Assembly: GCA_001600635.1 (NCBI GenBank) | Contig: BCKL01000002.1 | Coordinates: 1,057,425 to 1,121,424, forward strand | DNA: 64,000 nt | From: Leucosporidium creatinivorum | Taxonomy: Eukaryota; Basidiomycota; Microbotryomycetes; Leucosporidiales; Leucosporidiaceae | Direction of reading: 5' to 3' | In this document: piece by piece, positions 45,259 through 56,306 of the stretch | Layout of the letters: every line of letters begins with the position of its first letter | How positions within the stretch are numbered: the first letter of the stretch is position 1 | Program-made: the position numbers and the translations under genes | The notes under the pieces: generated by a model | Database searches by the model: none | What the model was told of the DNA's origin: nothing | Seen by the model: the letters and a program-made list of their open reading frames with translations, nothing else

Positions 45259-47559
45259 CTACCTCCTCGGTGCCCTCCTCCTCCTCCCACTGAAGCTAGT
45301 CGAGGCATACTCCCCCTCCCCACCGACGCCCAACTCCTCACTGATTTCCCTCGAGTACTCCGGCTCTGGCGCTGCGACCGGAATAGCATAAGCCGCCGCG
45401 GCAGCAGCAGCAGCCGCACCTCCGTTGGCTTCCCTCCTAAAGCTTAAGAAGTCCTGCTCAGGCGGCTCTGGCTCGCCCTCGTAATCGCCGCTGAGGATCT
45501 CGGGCGGTGGGTAGAAGCCCTCGTCGTCGTCGCCGTCGGGGTGGAGCTCGACAAACTCGTCGTAGGCGTCGAATGTGTCGTCGATGATGGGGGCCGGGGA
45601 GGTTGAACGCTCGCGGTCGATAGTGAGGATGTCGACGGGGCGATCTTGCTCGTCGGCTTTGCGGCGCTTGCTCACGGTTTCGTCTTCCTGTTGGATGGAG
45701 GGTAGGAAGGTGGTCAGTAGGAAGCCTCGAGTAGTGCAGAGAAGCACTTGCAATGTCGAACTCGTCCTCCTTCTCCTGGTACTCTTGATTCTCGTCGAGC
45801 TCCTCGAATCCTGGGGCGTAGGCGCTCCAGTTCTCGGTGAAGCCGGTCACCCACACATGGATGAGACCAAGCGACGATACCGAAGCGATGAGCGGTCGAA
45901 GAGGATGCCACTGCAGGAAGGAAAGAGACATCAGCGAGAGCCAGAGTCAGCCGCGAGCGAGAGAGCTCACATCGAGATCCTCGAGTGGGTCTTTGGGTCC
46001 TTCCAGGATCTTGAGAAGACCTCCATTCTCGCGGTCCCAGATGTAGACGTTGTGCGAAGCCTTGTGTCCAGCGCCTGCAAGTCAAGAAGGGTCAATCACC
46101 CTCTCCCAGCTCGTAGTGGAGTCGAGCACTCACCTCCAATAATGTAGTCGCCATCACGCGAGAATCCGCAACCATTCCACGGCGTCTGGTTGACGAGGTC
46201 ACGGAAGCGATGCTGGACGTCAAAGTAGGGCACTCGAGGTGGTCGCGGTGGTGGGGGGGTCGACTCGACTGGCGGCTCCTCGTCGTCCTCGCCTTCGGAC
46301 TGGACTGGCGGTGTGGGGGAGAGAGGGATGACGCGGATGCAGCGATCGTTCGAGTTGATGACGAGGTTGCTGTGGAAGGGGGAGGGCGGAGGTGAGCTGG
46401 GCGGACTCGAAACAGGACGAGGGAGGAAGGACTCACGTTCCCGAGCGATCGAACTCCATATGCTTGATACCCGAGTTCGTGCCAGTACTCTCGCTCCAGA
46501 GGAACTGCGAGACACAAAGCCAAGTCAGCTCGGCGTTCGCCAGCAGCAACGAGGTCCACTCACAGCCTTCGTTTGCACGTCCCAGATGTTGATGTTGCCC
46601 TTGGAAGTCCCCACATATATCAGGTCTCCTTTGGGGTTGAAGCGACAGATGGTAGCAATCTCGCTGCGGGGGGCGAGCAGGGCGACGAGTGAAAGGTCAG
46701 CGCCGAACTGCTCCAGCAACCCACGTGAGCGCAACTCACGTCGTCTTCCTCGGCGCATCTTCGTCATCCTCATCCATAGCTTCCTCCTCTTCCTCCTGCG
46801 TAGTCGTGAGCTCCCACCGTCCTCCAATTTCCGGTCGCAGGTCGACAAAGACGGGCTGAACTTGAGTATGCAGCGTGACGACGAGCATTTGGCTGGTGAG
46901 AGGGAAAAAGAGTCAGCTTCTATCCACCATCGCACTACAGCACGAGCTCAAACTCACCTATTGCGAGGGTGGAGATGAGCACTGGTTACAGGCGCATCGA
47001 AGCGAACGGTATGGCGCCGTTCTCCCTCGGGCGACTCGGCGGCAGCAGCAGAGAGGTCCCAGATGATGGCGTTCCAGTCTCGCGAGGCGGTGAGAAGGAA
47101 GCGAGAGTTCTGCGACCAGCTGCTTGAACGGAGGGCGGAAGGAGGTTAGCGCTGAGCAGCCGTTGTAGCCAGGAGGTCCGAGAGCTAGTGCAAAAGAGCC
47201 ACAGAGCTACATAGAGCTCCACGAAATCCTGCACAGTAGCATCACACGGTACAGCGAAGGGCAGAACTCACCAAACGGTCGTGACTGCCTTGACATGGCC
47301 CTCCAACCACCTCACCACGCCCTTGGTCTCAAAGTCGAGCACGGTGACCACGCCATCAACCCTCCCTACAGCGATGAAATGGCCAGCGAACGTCCCTCGC
47401 GGGTTGAACCGAGCGCAGAGAGCGGCAGCGTCGATGGACGTCTCAAAGTTCTCGGGGAATGACTGCGAGAAGGGATCTGTAGGAGGGTATAAAAGGCGAG
47501 GTCAGCTCGACTCATGAGAGGAGAAGAGGTGGCTGCTTACTGAGCAGCTCGAGATTCAT
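45259..47559 (-). CDS. SWD1: COMPASS subunit SWD1 (RBBP5 homologue), 545 aa
   Basis: Exons, minus strand: 47559-47541, 47476-47272, 47122-46958, 46892-46740, 46663-46564, 46504-46437, 46369-46134, 46074-45971, 45910-45752, 45687-45259. SWD1 is the WD40 subunit that holds the SET1 H3K4 methyltransferase complex together. The start MNLELLNPFSQSFPENF and blocks CARFNPRGTFAGHFIAVG, WLEGHVKAVTTV, WSQNSRFLLTASRDW, ICRFNPKGDLIYVGTSKGN, LVINSNDRCIRVI and WNGCGFSRDGDYIIGG trace an RBBP5-type propeller over about 340 residues. The region after the propeller, including EDEFDIEDETVSKRRK and VDILTIDRERS, matches the activation segment of the family. The acidic, Ala-rich tail is longer than in yeast. The intron after EFDI is GC-AG (GCAAGT at 45751). 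Intron 2 is 149 nt and might hide a small exon. Confident. Confidence 0.92.
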
Positions 47560-47946
47560 GGTTGGCGAGCGCTGGACTAGCAGGGAGAAGACGCGACGAA
47601 GGGAGCGCTTGTCGCGTGTGCTGGAGCTGCAAGCGAGTCGGGGTCGGTCCCAAATCAGTCCTGTAGCCTTATAGAGCTATTTGGAAGAAGCTGACGCCGA
47701 GGCGAAGAGTCCGAGACGATTTGGTTGAAGGAGAGGGGAGGCCAGCCGCTCTCGAGTTCGGATGGTAGAATTGAGCGCGGCTCACAAAGTCTCGTCCCGC
47801 TACAGAAAGGCGGCGACACCGTCTGAAAGGCGATACCAAGCCTCGGCCGCCTTGCACAAACACTGACACGGGCCGTAAAGCTCTTCTCGGCGACACCTCG
47901 CAATGGGCCTCTCTTTCGCCGAGATTGCACGACCAAGACCCCAGTG
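47560..47946. other. SWD1 promoter region and SPO7 3' end
   Basis: No gene seen in 387 bases; open frames here have no motif. Confidence 0.4.
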
Positions 47947-49734
47947 CTATCCATTCCCACTCACTCCCGTCGGTACAAAGTCCACCACTGCAATACCCGG
48001 TCTTCCCTCATCCATCGTCTCGAGCAAAGCACTGAAGCTCTCCGCTCGAACCCTGCCCGGCCCTCCTCCCCCTCCCTCTCCGCTCCACCCGCCTCCAGAG
48101 GATCGACGAGATGGCGGTAGGATGTCGGGAGCTGGTGACGGTGCCCGACTACTTGCTGGTGTGGAGATGGTAGAAGTGATGGAGGCCAACGAGACCGAGG
48201 TGCGGTGAGTCGCCCGAAAAGGGGAGGGCTGTCTCGACGGCGCTTTACTCCCTCCCGGCGTGCTCGCCCTCCTCCCACGCTTCTCTCCTGCACCCACCCC
48301 CACACTCGCCCCATTATTCTCCTTCTCACTCCCACTACTCCCTCCCCCTCCCTTCTCCCCCTTCTTGCCCCATTTCCACCAACTCCGTTTCCCCCCTCCT
48401 CCGTTCGCCAACATCGCAGCCTCCGCCCTCCTCCTCTCCCACTCTCCGCGATACCTCTCGTATCCTTCCCGAAATGTAGCGGGTACGCGCGAGCTGAAGA
48501 TGATCTCGCCGCGAGGGTTCTGAGCTGGTGGGATTGGAGGGATGGGCACGCCGCGAGGGACGGCGGAAGGGGGCGGAGGGGAGGGTGGTGCGCGGGTGAC
48601 GGCGGAGTCTGGTGCGGGTGGCGAAGGAGAGCGGGAAGCTGGTAGAGAGCGGAGGGCGTTGGCCGAGCGGATAGAGGAGATGGAGGAGTGGGATGAGGAG
48701 GAGGCGGTTCGGCGCAGGGGAGCTGCTGCTGGGATGTCGGCGCCGGGGGCGGTTGTGGTGGTTGTAGTGGCAGTGTTGCGATTTGGTGAGGTGGACCGAC
48801 TTGAAGAAGTCACGGGGGGGGAGGAAGGGGTCGAAGTGAAGCGAAAGAGGTTGAGGAAGGAGAAGCGCGAGCGGTGTCGCGTGTTGAGGTAGATGTTGAG
48901 CGGTCGGAGAGCGCGGTTCGCTTGTGGTACGAATCTGGGAGTTGAGCGTGAAAGGTCAGTATAGTGGCAGAGATGGAGCGCCGAACTCGGAGGAGGGATG
49001 AGCGGAGGGACTCACTTGTAAGCGTAGGCGATCTTCTCGCTATACATGCCCGTGGCGAAGAACAAACCGAGGGTGACGAGGGATACTAGCAGGAGTGCTA
49101 CATTGCCGTAGTGCACCAGAGAGTACTGTGCAGGAGCCAGGTCAGCGGAGAGCCCGTCGAAAGGACGCGAAGCCGCGGGCTAGAGAGGACCTGTAGGCTC
49201 ACAATCGACGGCAGGATGAGCACCGTGTAGCCGAGGTACACGATGAAGATGACGAGCGATATCAGGAATGCTGCAGGACGAACACAGTCAGCTGGCACGT
49301 CCTGTTCGGAGACGGCCTCGCGCTAGCTGTCCAGCTCCCTTGGGTCTGTAGAACTGTACTCACCTTCATACTTCCTCCGCTGCTTTTGTAACCGCTCTGC
49401 ATTCTGCTTCAACCGCTCCTCAAAGATGAGAAGGTCCCGGTAGCTCGCTACGTTGGCGGGAGGACTGAAGCTGTCCGCCCGCGACGCTGGCCGTGTTCGA
49501 GGCGCCAGTTTTGCGCTGTAATGCGACAGAGCTCTTAGCTGTGCCCTTCTGTCCTTGCTTGAGAGCTGCGACTTACGAGATTCGACAGACGAGTGAGACG
49601 AGGAAGGGAAGAGGCGACGGCGTCGAATCGCTTCTTAAGCTGACCCCACATTCATCGCTCGCTTCGCATTTCCATCTTCGAGCGGTACAGTCAGCGGTGT
49701 ATCGACCTACAGCGAGCACACCTGGGCCTCTCAT
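47947..49734 (-). CDS. SPO7: SPO7-like regulatory subunit of the NEM1 lipin phosphatase, 491 aa
   Basis: Exons, minus strand: 49734-49577, 49515-49364, 49270-49203, 49125-49016, 48934-47947. NEM1-SPO7 sits in the ER/nuclear envelope and dephosphorylates lipin, controlling membrane versus storage lipid. The signature YRDLLIFEERLKQNAERLQ with the following basic RKYEAFL is the Spo7/CNEP1R1 start. Two membrane helices follow, at about 104-126 (ISLVIFIVYLGYTVLIL) and 134-153 (VALLLVSLVTLGLFFATG), separated by a short loop. KFVPQANRALRPLNIYLN is the conserved block after the second helix. The 300-residue Ser/Pro/Gly-rich tail is far longer than in yeast Spo7 but such tails are usual in filamentous and basidiomycete homologues. 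Exon 1 (52 codons) has no family match and is chosen only because it gives an ATG in phase; the N terminus is uncertain. Divergent from RCY1 by 147 bases. Confidence 0.88.
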
Positions 49735-49881
49735 CAGCACACTCGACCCGCCTCTCTCGCCCCCGCTGCTCAACTCCGCCAAGAGCCTCCGTCGCTTCGT
49801 CGTTTCGCCGTTTCAGCCTCGCTCCGAGCAGCAGTAGCTTGATAGTAGGGTAAAAGTACTCTACCGCCACTGCTGGCTAAC
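49735..49881. promoter_or_regulatory. Short divergent promoter between SPO7 and RCY1
   Basis: 147 bases separate the two start codons. It includes TAGTAGGGTAAAAGTA just before the RCY1 start. The SPO7 start is uncertain, so the true gap may differ. Confidence 0.4.
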
Positions 49882-52800
49882 ATGGGTAAGCTTCCTACTC
49901 ACTTCGACCGCCGAGTCTCGTGTTCACGCTCGCTCTCTTCCCCAGAGCGATGGACCGCCCTGCTGCCAGACCGACAGCCTATAACACCGCTCGGCCCTAC
50001 AGTCAGGCTACACGGACGTCTACCCGAGGAGGCGTACATCTCCATCCTCCAACATCTCCCAGTGCCGGACATTCCTCAGTTCGCGCTGTGCTCTCGAAAG
50101 CTCGCCCAGCTGTCACGCGATGACCGAGTATGGAGGGTCAAGCTCGCTTGCATGGACTACAAGGGACCAGGAGCTGTCGCTTGGCGAGAAGGCAGCACCG
50201 AGGGACCTCCAGTCGTCCAAGATCCGGCCGCCCCTCCCCCGCCTGCCTCGACGAGCGGCCCCGCCAAGCTCGCTCCTGCATCTTCATCTTCATCATCACC
50301 ATTTGATGGATCGGACGACGAATTCGGTGACTTCTTCGATGGCGACGAGGAGAGTAGTGCTCAGGCGCAGGACGATGGCTTCGGCGACTTCCAGGACAGC
50401 TTGGCGCCGGCCGAGGATGCGGATCCCTTCGGCCTGGCAACAGACTTTACCAGCGTCAGCTTGACGCAGCCACCGCCGCCGGCTAAGAAGAAGCGGGACT
50501 CGGTCGACCTCTTGATGATGTTTGACGAGGAGGAGGACGTGGTGGCCGTCTCGGCGCCAGCTCCGCCGGTAGCTCGTCGGCGACCACCAGAGATCAAGAA
50601 GCCTTCGCAGCAGTTCAGCACTCGTCTACCGCCGACTGCACCCTCGCCGACTACCCCGACGGCCGCCAATTCGATCACCTCTCTCCGAAACGTCTTCATC
50701 ACCCATCATAACCTCCTCCTCCCGTACTATCTCTCCCTCCTCCAACACACGACCTCTTCCCTCGTCTTCACCTCCTCGACTCTCACACCACACACCCGAT
50801 CCCAAGTCCTCTCCTCCCTCGTCCGCTTCTGCCAACCTCTCGTCGCTCCAACTCGGTCACTCCCTCAGCGCATGACCGTCCTCCGTAACGTCCAGTCGGC
50901 TATGGACTTCTTCGAGTCGGCGCTCATCGCCGAGTTCGAGCGGGCGGATAACCGACATGATGAGGTGGTGATGAAGGAGAAGGCGAGAGTCCTGTGGGAG
51001 CTCAACCAGAGTACGAGCGTCGTTCAAGTCTTCGTCCAGAAGCGCGAGATCTTTTACGATCAGAGTCACAACCCGCTCAAGAATCTCATGTACGTCTCTA
51101 TGCTCGATCTGCTCTGTCGACGACCGCTGACTCTGCACCTCGTTCACAGCAAGGTCGAGAACCCCGAAGGAGGCGAAGCGGACGGCATCGACTTCTCCGC
51201 CATGGACACCTACATGCGCTCCGTCCTCTCCGTCATCGAACGAGAAGGAGGTCTCATCGCTCGCGTCTTCCCACCAGAGGCCGACGTCCTCATCTACTTC
51301 ACCGAGCGGATAGCCAACGATGTGATCTCGGACTACATCACCTCCCTCCTCTCGGCCGCTCAGCCTCTCCAACACCCACTCTTCCTCCTCGCTACTGCGG
51401 CTACTTTCGGACAGGTGTATCGACTCGTTGATGCCGTGCTGGCTATCGAGCCTAAGAGCCCGATGGTTACCAAGGAGCGAGCCGAGGATGTCATCTTCAA
51501 GATGTTCGAGCCGCTAATGGACGACTACCTTACCGAAGAGGGCGAATGGATTCGGGAGGTGTTGGAAGGCATGTGCAGAGATTGGGATGAGAAGGTGAGC
51601 TGTCTCGAGCTGCCCCGACGTCGCCGCCTTGCTCACGCCTTCGCCCACTCGCAGACCGCCTCCGACCTCGCCATCTCGGACCCCACCTTCCTCGCCTCGC
51701 AGAACCCAGCGCAAGTCAAGAAGAACGTCCTCGCCGGCTTCACCAAGGTCCTCCTTCTCCCCGTCACCATCATCCCCAAGACAGCCACGTTCGGACTCAA
51801 CGTCATCACGACGGGCGCGACAGGCGCGTTCAATACCTTCGCTTCACTCGGTGGCAACCTCAGTGGTGCCTCAGGCGCCAACTCTCGAGCACGAACGCCG
51901 GCTCTGCCGTCCTCCACCGAGAGTCCTCCAGCAACGCCGACAGCCGTCCTCTCACCTCCCATCGAGTCGAGCTCAGCAGCCTGGGGCGGCGATCCTCTCC
52001 CTCCTACCGCCTCATCCTCTTCCTCGCGCATCTCGCTCTCCCACTCCACTCCCTCGACCTCCCGTCCCCCATCTATCTCCATCGCCGGCGCCCCTCCCCC
52101 CACCTCAAGCCGATTCGACCGCCTCCAACTGCTCCTCTCCCTCGACACGGCCCTCCAACTCATCCAAGCCGACCGCGACTGTCTCAAACGAGTACAAACC
52201 TTCACCCGCTACCCCGGCACCTACGGCCGCAAAGTCCGCGACGCCATCGAGGAGGTCTTCATCATCCTCCTTCAAACGCTCGGCGAGAAGCACGTCTGCC
52301 CGGCGTTCGCCAAGGCGACGGCGCAGATGGGGGCGTATAAACCCGAGGAGCACGAGAGGGAGACGCAGGTCGCGCCGTTGGTGCAGTTTTTCGAATTGGT
52401 GCACATCGGCGATACGATTCAGCAGATGGTCGAGGTCTACTTTGAGAAGGAGATGGCGAGTGCTGCTGTACGTCTCGAGGGCAGGAGCCGCTTGCTAACC
52501 TCACTCTACCTCTACAGGCCGCCTACATCGACAAGAAGGACTTCCTCAACACCGTCGTGCGCGAGAAAAAGAAGTTCGAGGCCTCCCTCGACGACGCCGT
52601 CGCCCAAGGCCTCAACGCCGGCGTCAACATCCTCATGAACCAAGTCGAGCACATCATCCTCACTCACCAAGGGCTCCGAGACTTCTCGCCGGCCGAGGGA
52701 GCCGATTTGGATCTGCAGCCGACGGCGGCGTGCAAGGAGGCTATCGAGGTGCTTGTTACGCATTGCGATATGCTCAAGGGGAGTACGGACAAGCAGATCC

Positions 52801-53360
52801 TGGAGGTGTTCCACCAGGAGGTCGGCATTCGGCTGCATGGGTGAGCCTGGCTCCCTGCTTCGGCTTCGGCGATGCTCTCTCTCGGTCCTGAGCCTGCAGC
52901 TGACCATCTCAATCGCTGCAACTCTTTCTCTACTCTCCCATCTCTCCACAGCATCATACTCAAGCACGTCAAGCGGCAGATCGTCTCCGTCGAAGGCGGT
53001 TTCCAGCTCATCTCCGACCTCAACGCCTACCACGGCTTCATATCCTCCCTTCGGCAACCGACCATCACCGCCTACTTCTCGAGCCTCAAGATGGTCGGAG
53101 AGATTTACATTGTCGACTCGCCGAAGGAGCTAGGAGGACTGGTGCGCGACGTGAGCAGATATGAGGGCACGCTGAGCGCCGACGATCTGTACGAGATTGG
53201 TGCGTTTGTCGAGTCTTCTATGCAACAAGCTAAAGAAGATGACGCTGACCGGTCTCTCTCCCTCACAGTGCAACGCCGAGCGGACTGGCAGAAGATCTCG
53301 GTCCAGGTTGAGAAGCAACTGTTTGGACTCAAATTAGCGGACGATTGTGTTGTAGCTTGA
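49882..53360 (+). CDS. RCY1: Recyclin-1 (F-box plus Sec10-like exocyst fold), 1022 aa
   Basis: Exons 49882-49885, 49946-51089, 51150-51594, 51655-52467, 52518-52840, 52952-53199, 53269-53360. Rcy1 recycles membrane proteins from early endosomes and, through its F-box, contacts the SCF machinery. The F-box lies at about 27-70 (LPEEAYISILQHLPVPDIPQ). An acidic, Phe-rich stretch (EFGDFFDGDEE, DDGFGDFQDS, DPFGLATDF) follows and resembles adaptor-binding DPF/FGDF motifs of endocytic proteins. From about residue 215 the helical Sec10-like part runs to the end, with RNVFITHHNLLLPYYLSLL, LIYFTERIANDVISDYI, FGLNVITTGATGAFNTF and YHGFISSL. Exon 1 is ATGG; the 60-nt first intron has no stop, so an unspliced form would carry 20 extra residues. 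I prefer the spliced form because of the perfect GTAAG donor. The 3' UTR runs into a permease-derived repeat. Confidence 0.9.
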
Positions 53361-53910
53361 TTGGAACGTATGGCGGTGTATCTTACCGTTGCATCCGTCG
53401 TCCCCCTCCGCCACCAACTCGTGCTTCTACGCTTCATCTCGAATGGTGGTCTCGCTTGCTCGCGAGGGACACGCCTTCAAGCTCTTGGGCTACACTACGC
53501 AGGGGGGCGTGCCGATCCCAGCTTTGACCCTCACCCTAGGAATCTCCTGCGTTACCTTCATCACATCAGCCGTAGGATCCGGTGAGACCTGGCTGAGGCC
53601 GCTCAGCTACTGAGCAAGGTCGGCGCTGATGAACTTCCCCTTCCTCTCCCCTCCTCGCGCGCCTTCTCCGAACGAAATTCGGGAAAAAAAGGAAAAACGT
53701 TTACGTGGCTGTTGAACATTACGGGCAGCTGGCCCTCGTCCAGTGGGTGCGCCGTTCGCTTCCGCCGGCGCCAACGCTCCCAGCCGAGGCTGCTCGCCGC
53801 GTCGATATCTAGTGAACGACTCTACTTGCATGCTCAATAACGACTAACGGCAAATACGTAGACCCTCGTCGTGAGCGCCAACAGCCTCTTATATACACTA
53901 CTCTCCTTGC
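53361..53910. other. Intergenic between RCY1 and the SGNH gene, holding the permease fragment
   Basis: Apart from the permease-derived block at 53406-53748 there is only a strip of about 160 bases, with TTATATACACTA near 53889, that probably serves the 3' end of the minus-strand gene. Confidence 0.5.
53406..53748 (+). pseudogene. Inverted 343-bp fragment of the amino-acid permease gene
   Basis: This segment matches the complement of 57704-58046 over its full length, with only a handful of differences near the two ends; the central 250 or so bases, which include an entire permease intron, look identical by eye. It covers part of permease exon 13, intron 13 and the first part of exon 14, so it carries a TTQGGVPIPALTL reading frame that stops where the intron begins. 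It has no promoter or start of its own and cannot encode a transporter. It begins 46 bases after the RCY1 stop and ends 163 bases short of the SGNH gene's stop. Intron retention shows that it arose by DNA duplication and not through RNA. Confidence 0.92.
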
Positions 53911-56306
53911 TCACGTTGTGATGAGGCCGATGAGCCGAAAGACCGTCTTCTTGAGCGGGTGCGAAGACAGGGAGGGACCCAGCAGCTCAAAGGTGACGGT
54001 ATGAGCGCCCGCCTTGACGCTGGTAAAGACCTCGGTGGGTACGCCGATGCTCCAGCCGAGATCCCAGTATCCCTCGATGGTTTGGCCGTTCGAACGCTCT
54101 CCGTCGAGGTCTGTAGGCCACGAGATTGGGTCAGCGTCGAGCTCAAATCAGTGAAAAGAGAGGCAAACGTACAGACGAGCACGTTGCCGAGGTTGTAGAA
54201 GCGGCTGCGCAGGTGGTCGACGAGGATGGACCCGCCTTCGCCGACGACGACGTCGAAGGTGACCTTGGATCCCGGCTTGTCGGCGACGAGATACTGCTTG
54301 TCGCGCGCCCAGGCGTACTTGGACCAGCTGCGAGCAGAGTAACGGCGGACAGGATCAGCGCGACGTTCGGCTCAAAGAAGAAGGAGAGGCGACTCACCCA
54401 GTACTGCTTTTGGGGACGACGGTGGACTTGTCGTTGCCGATCTGAAGACACGTCGGTTTCGGTAGCGTGTACTCGTCCAGCTTTCCGGGGTTGAAGGGGT
54501 CGAAGAGCGAACGATGAGGAAGGGGCAGAACGACCTCCTCCTTTCTCCGAGTGATATCGAGCTCGGCGTTGACGACAGCGACCGCTTCTATACCTCGTGT
54601 CCGTTCCAACGCCTTGTTGAGGACTTCCGCCTGCACCTCGCATGCATGGCGCTCGAGGTAGGTGATGAGAAGGTCGCCGAGGAGCTCGTGGCCGCGCTCG
54701 TTGGGGTGGTGGAGGTCGGGGAGGAAGAGGTCCTCGATCTTGAGTCCAGAAGAGGGCAGAAGAGCGGGAGTCGGGCCAAAGAGAGCCTGCTTGGCGGACA
54801 GGATGGGCACATCGTAGAACTGAGCGGCGGGAAGGTGGAGGTACTCGGCGTTGGAGGTGAAGGAGGTGGTCTGGGCGAGGAGGAGACTGGCGGCTTCCAG
54901 GATGATGATTGCTGGGGAGGAGGGCATCGAGCGAAGGGTCCGTAGGAGCTTCTCAAAGTCGCGAGTTGCGACCTCGGTGAGTGGCCAGACGTCGTTGATG
55001 CCGACCTCGATGACGATGAGGTCGGGTCCCTTGCCCCACTCGACGTTCTTCCTCCGCGTCGTGAGCTCCTGCTCGAGGCAGTAGGCGAAGAACGCGGATC
55101 CTGTAGCGCTTTTGGAGGCGTTGATGAGGCGGGTGAGGGGTTGGCCTCGGTGCTTCGGCTTTTTGGTCTTCTTCTTGCTCTTGCGCGACTTCTTCCCGCC
55201 GGTCGGCTTGCGCTTCGGTGGAAGATTGATGAACTCGACCGCGCGCCTGACCATGCGAGCCTTGCCCTTCTCTACGCCTAGTCGCTGGACGCCTTCGCCC
55301 GAGGTCCGAGGGTCGGCGAGCGGTGATGGCGGCACGAGGTCGTGGTCTCCCTCCATCGGAAGCGTCTGCTGGAACCACCGTAGCATGTGTGCATGCCAGC
55401 AGGCGGTCTTCTCGTCCACGCCGCGACAGTTGGACACTGCGAAATGGCGAAGAGGGGGATCGCCGAAGGCGCTGTACGGTCAGCTTCCTGAGCTCGCTGG
55501 TAGTAGCAAATAGACGCACCTGATCCTCCCAGCACAAGTATCCGGAAGGGGTCCTCATCCTCGAACTTCTCCTCTGATGCCTCTGCGCCTTCCCTCGTCC
55601 GCTTCGCACCATACAAGCTGCTCTTCATGGCCCGCTGGAGCACTCTCCGCACCTCGGATCCCGACCCGGGGAATAACGCTGCTCGGTCGAGGATGGCTGG
55701 GTCGAATGGCGAAGCTGGCGAGTCTGCTGGGCGCGAGTACTTGGCGCAGGTCGGTGGAGCTGGGTGCGAAGCGGAGCGGGTCGTGCACGGCTCGCAGGTG
55801 AAGGGTAGGAAGGGCTGGGGGAGCATAGCTTGGTTGTTGGAGTGTCGTAGGGATGGATGCAGCCGCGTTGGATCTGATCCGAGCGCCTCATCCTCGAGCA
55901 AGTCGTCCGCTAGGTCCTCCTCCTCGCTGAGCTCGCCAACGCTGTCCTCGTCCTCCACCTCGAGCGCAGCTGTGTCGCCGCGTACATCTGGTCGCTCCCT
56001 CATCTCGTGCTCCTCCTCGAAGGGAAGCCCGTGCGGCGGCAGGTGCTCGGCGTCAAAGTCGAAGGAGGGATGTTGAGCGGCTTTAGGGGCGTGTAGGATG
56101 GTAGCATTTGAGGGGGCGGTAGTGGTGCGTAGGAACAAGAAGAAGCATGCTGTAGCGAGCACGAAGAGCACGAGGAAGGGGCGAGTCGAGTTGCTAGCGC
56201 CAAGCGAAGAGCGCGGTCAGCTCAAAGGGAGAGGGAAACGCGTCGAGCTAGAGACGTACAGCGTGGGATGGGAAGCAAAGGCCCTGCCCTTCACTCCCCT
56301 CGGCAT
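53911..56306 (-). CDS. Single-pass membrane protein with SGNH-hydrolase domain, 704 aa
   Basis: Exons, minus strand: 56306-56260, 56193-55520, 55436-54398, 54327-54173, 54110-53911. A short head, a membrane helix at about 20-38 (FLVLFVLATACFFLFL) and a long lumenal part give a type II topology. The hydrolase signs are ILVLGGSVSNCRG (S240 as nucleophile candidate, assembled across an intron), DLIVIEVGINDVW for the oxyanion Asn, and DLHHPNERGHELL for the Asp-His pair. Between blocks I and III is a lysine-rich insert (KKSRKSKKKTKKPK) that is unusual inside a lumenal enzyme. The final 110 residues form a beta-rich domain (YLVADKPGSKVTFDV, TVTFELLGP). Fungal relatives of this layout are often annotated as capsule- or polysaccharide-associated, but I know of no proven substrate. 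An O-acetyl esterase or acyl transferase acting on cell-surface glycans is a fair guess. Confidence 0.8.

Noticed and set aside
47960-48645. Plus-strand open frames over the SPO7 tail
   Set aside because: They mirror the low-complexity Ser/Pro/Gly codons of the minus-strand gene and have no start or splice support.
48655-48690. tRNA-like phrase GGCCGAGCGGATAG
   Set aside because: It lies inside SPO7 coding sequence on the other strand and has no matching T-arm or acceptor stem.
49577-49734. An intron inside SPO7 exon 1 starting GTGTGCTCG
   Set aside because: Its removal puts the exon out of phase with the conserved body, although the N terminus remains unproven.
53389-53613. Small protein gene read from the permease-like fragment
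   Set aside because: The frame is a copied permease exon ending in the copied intron, with no start context or signal of its own.
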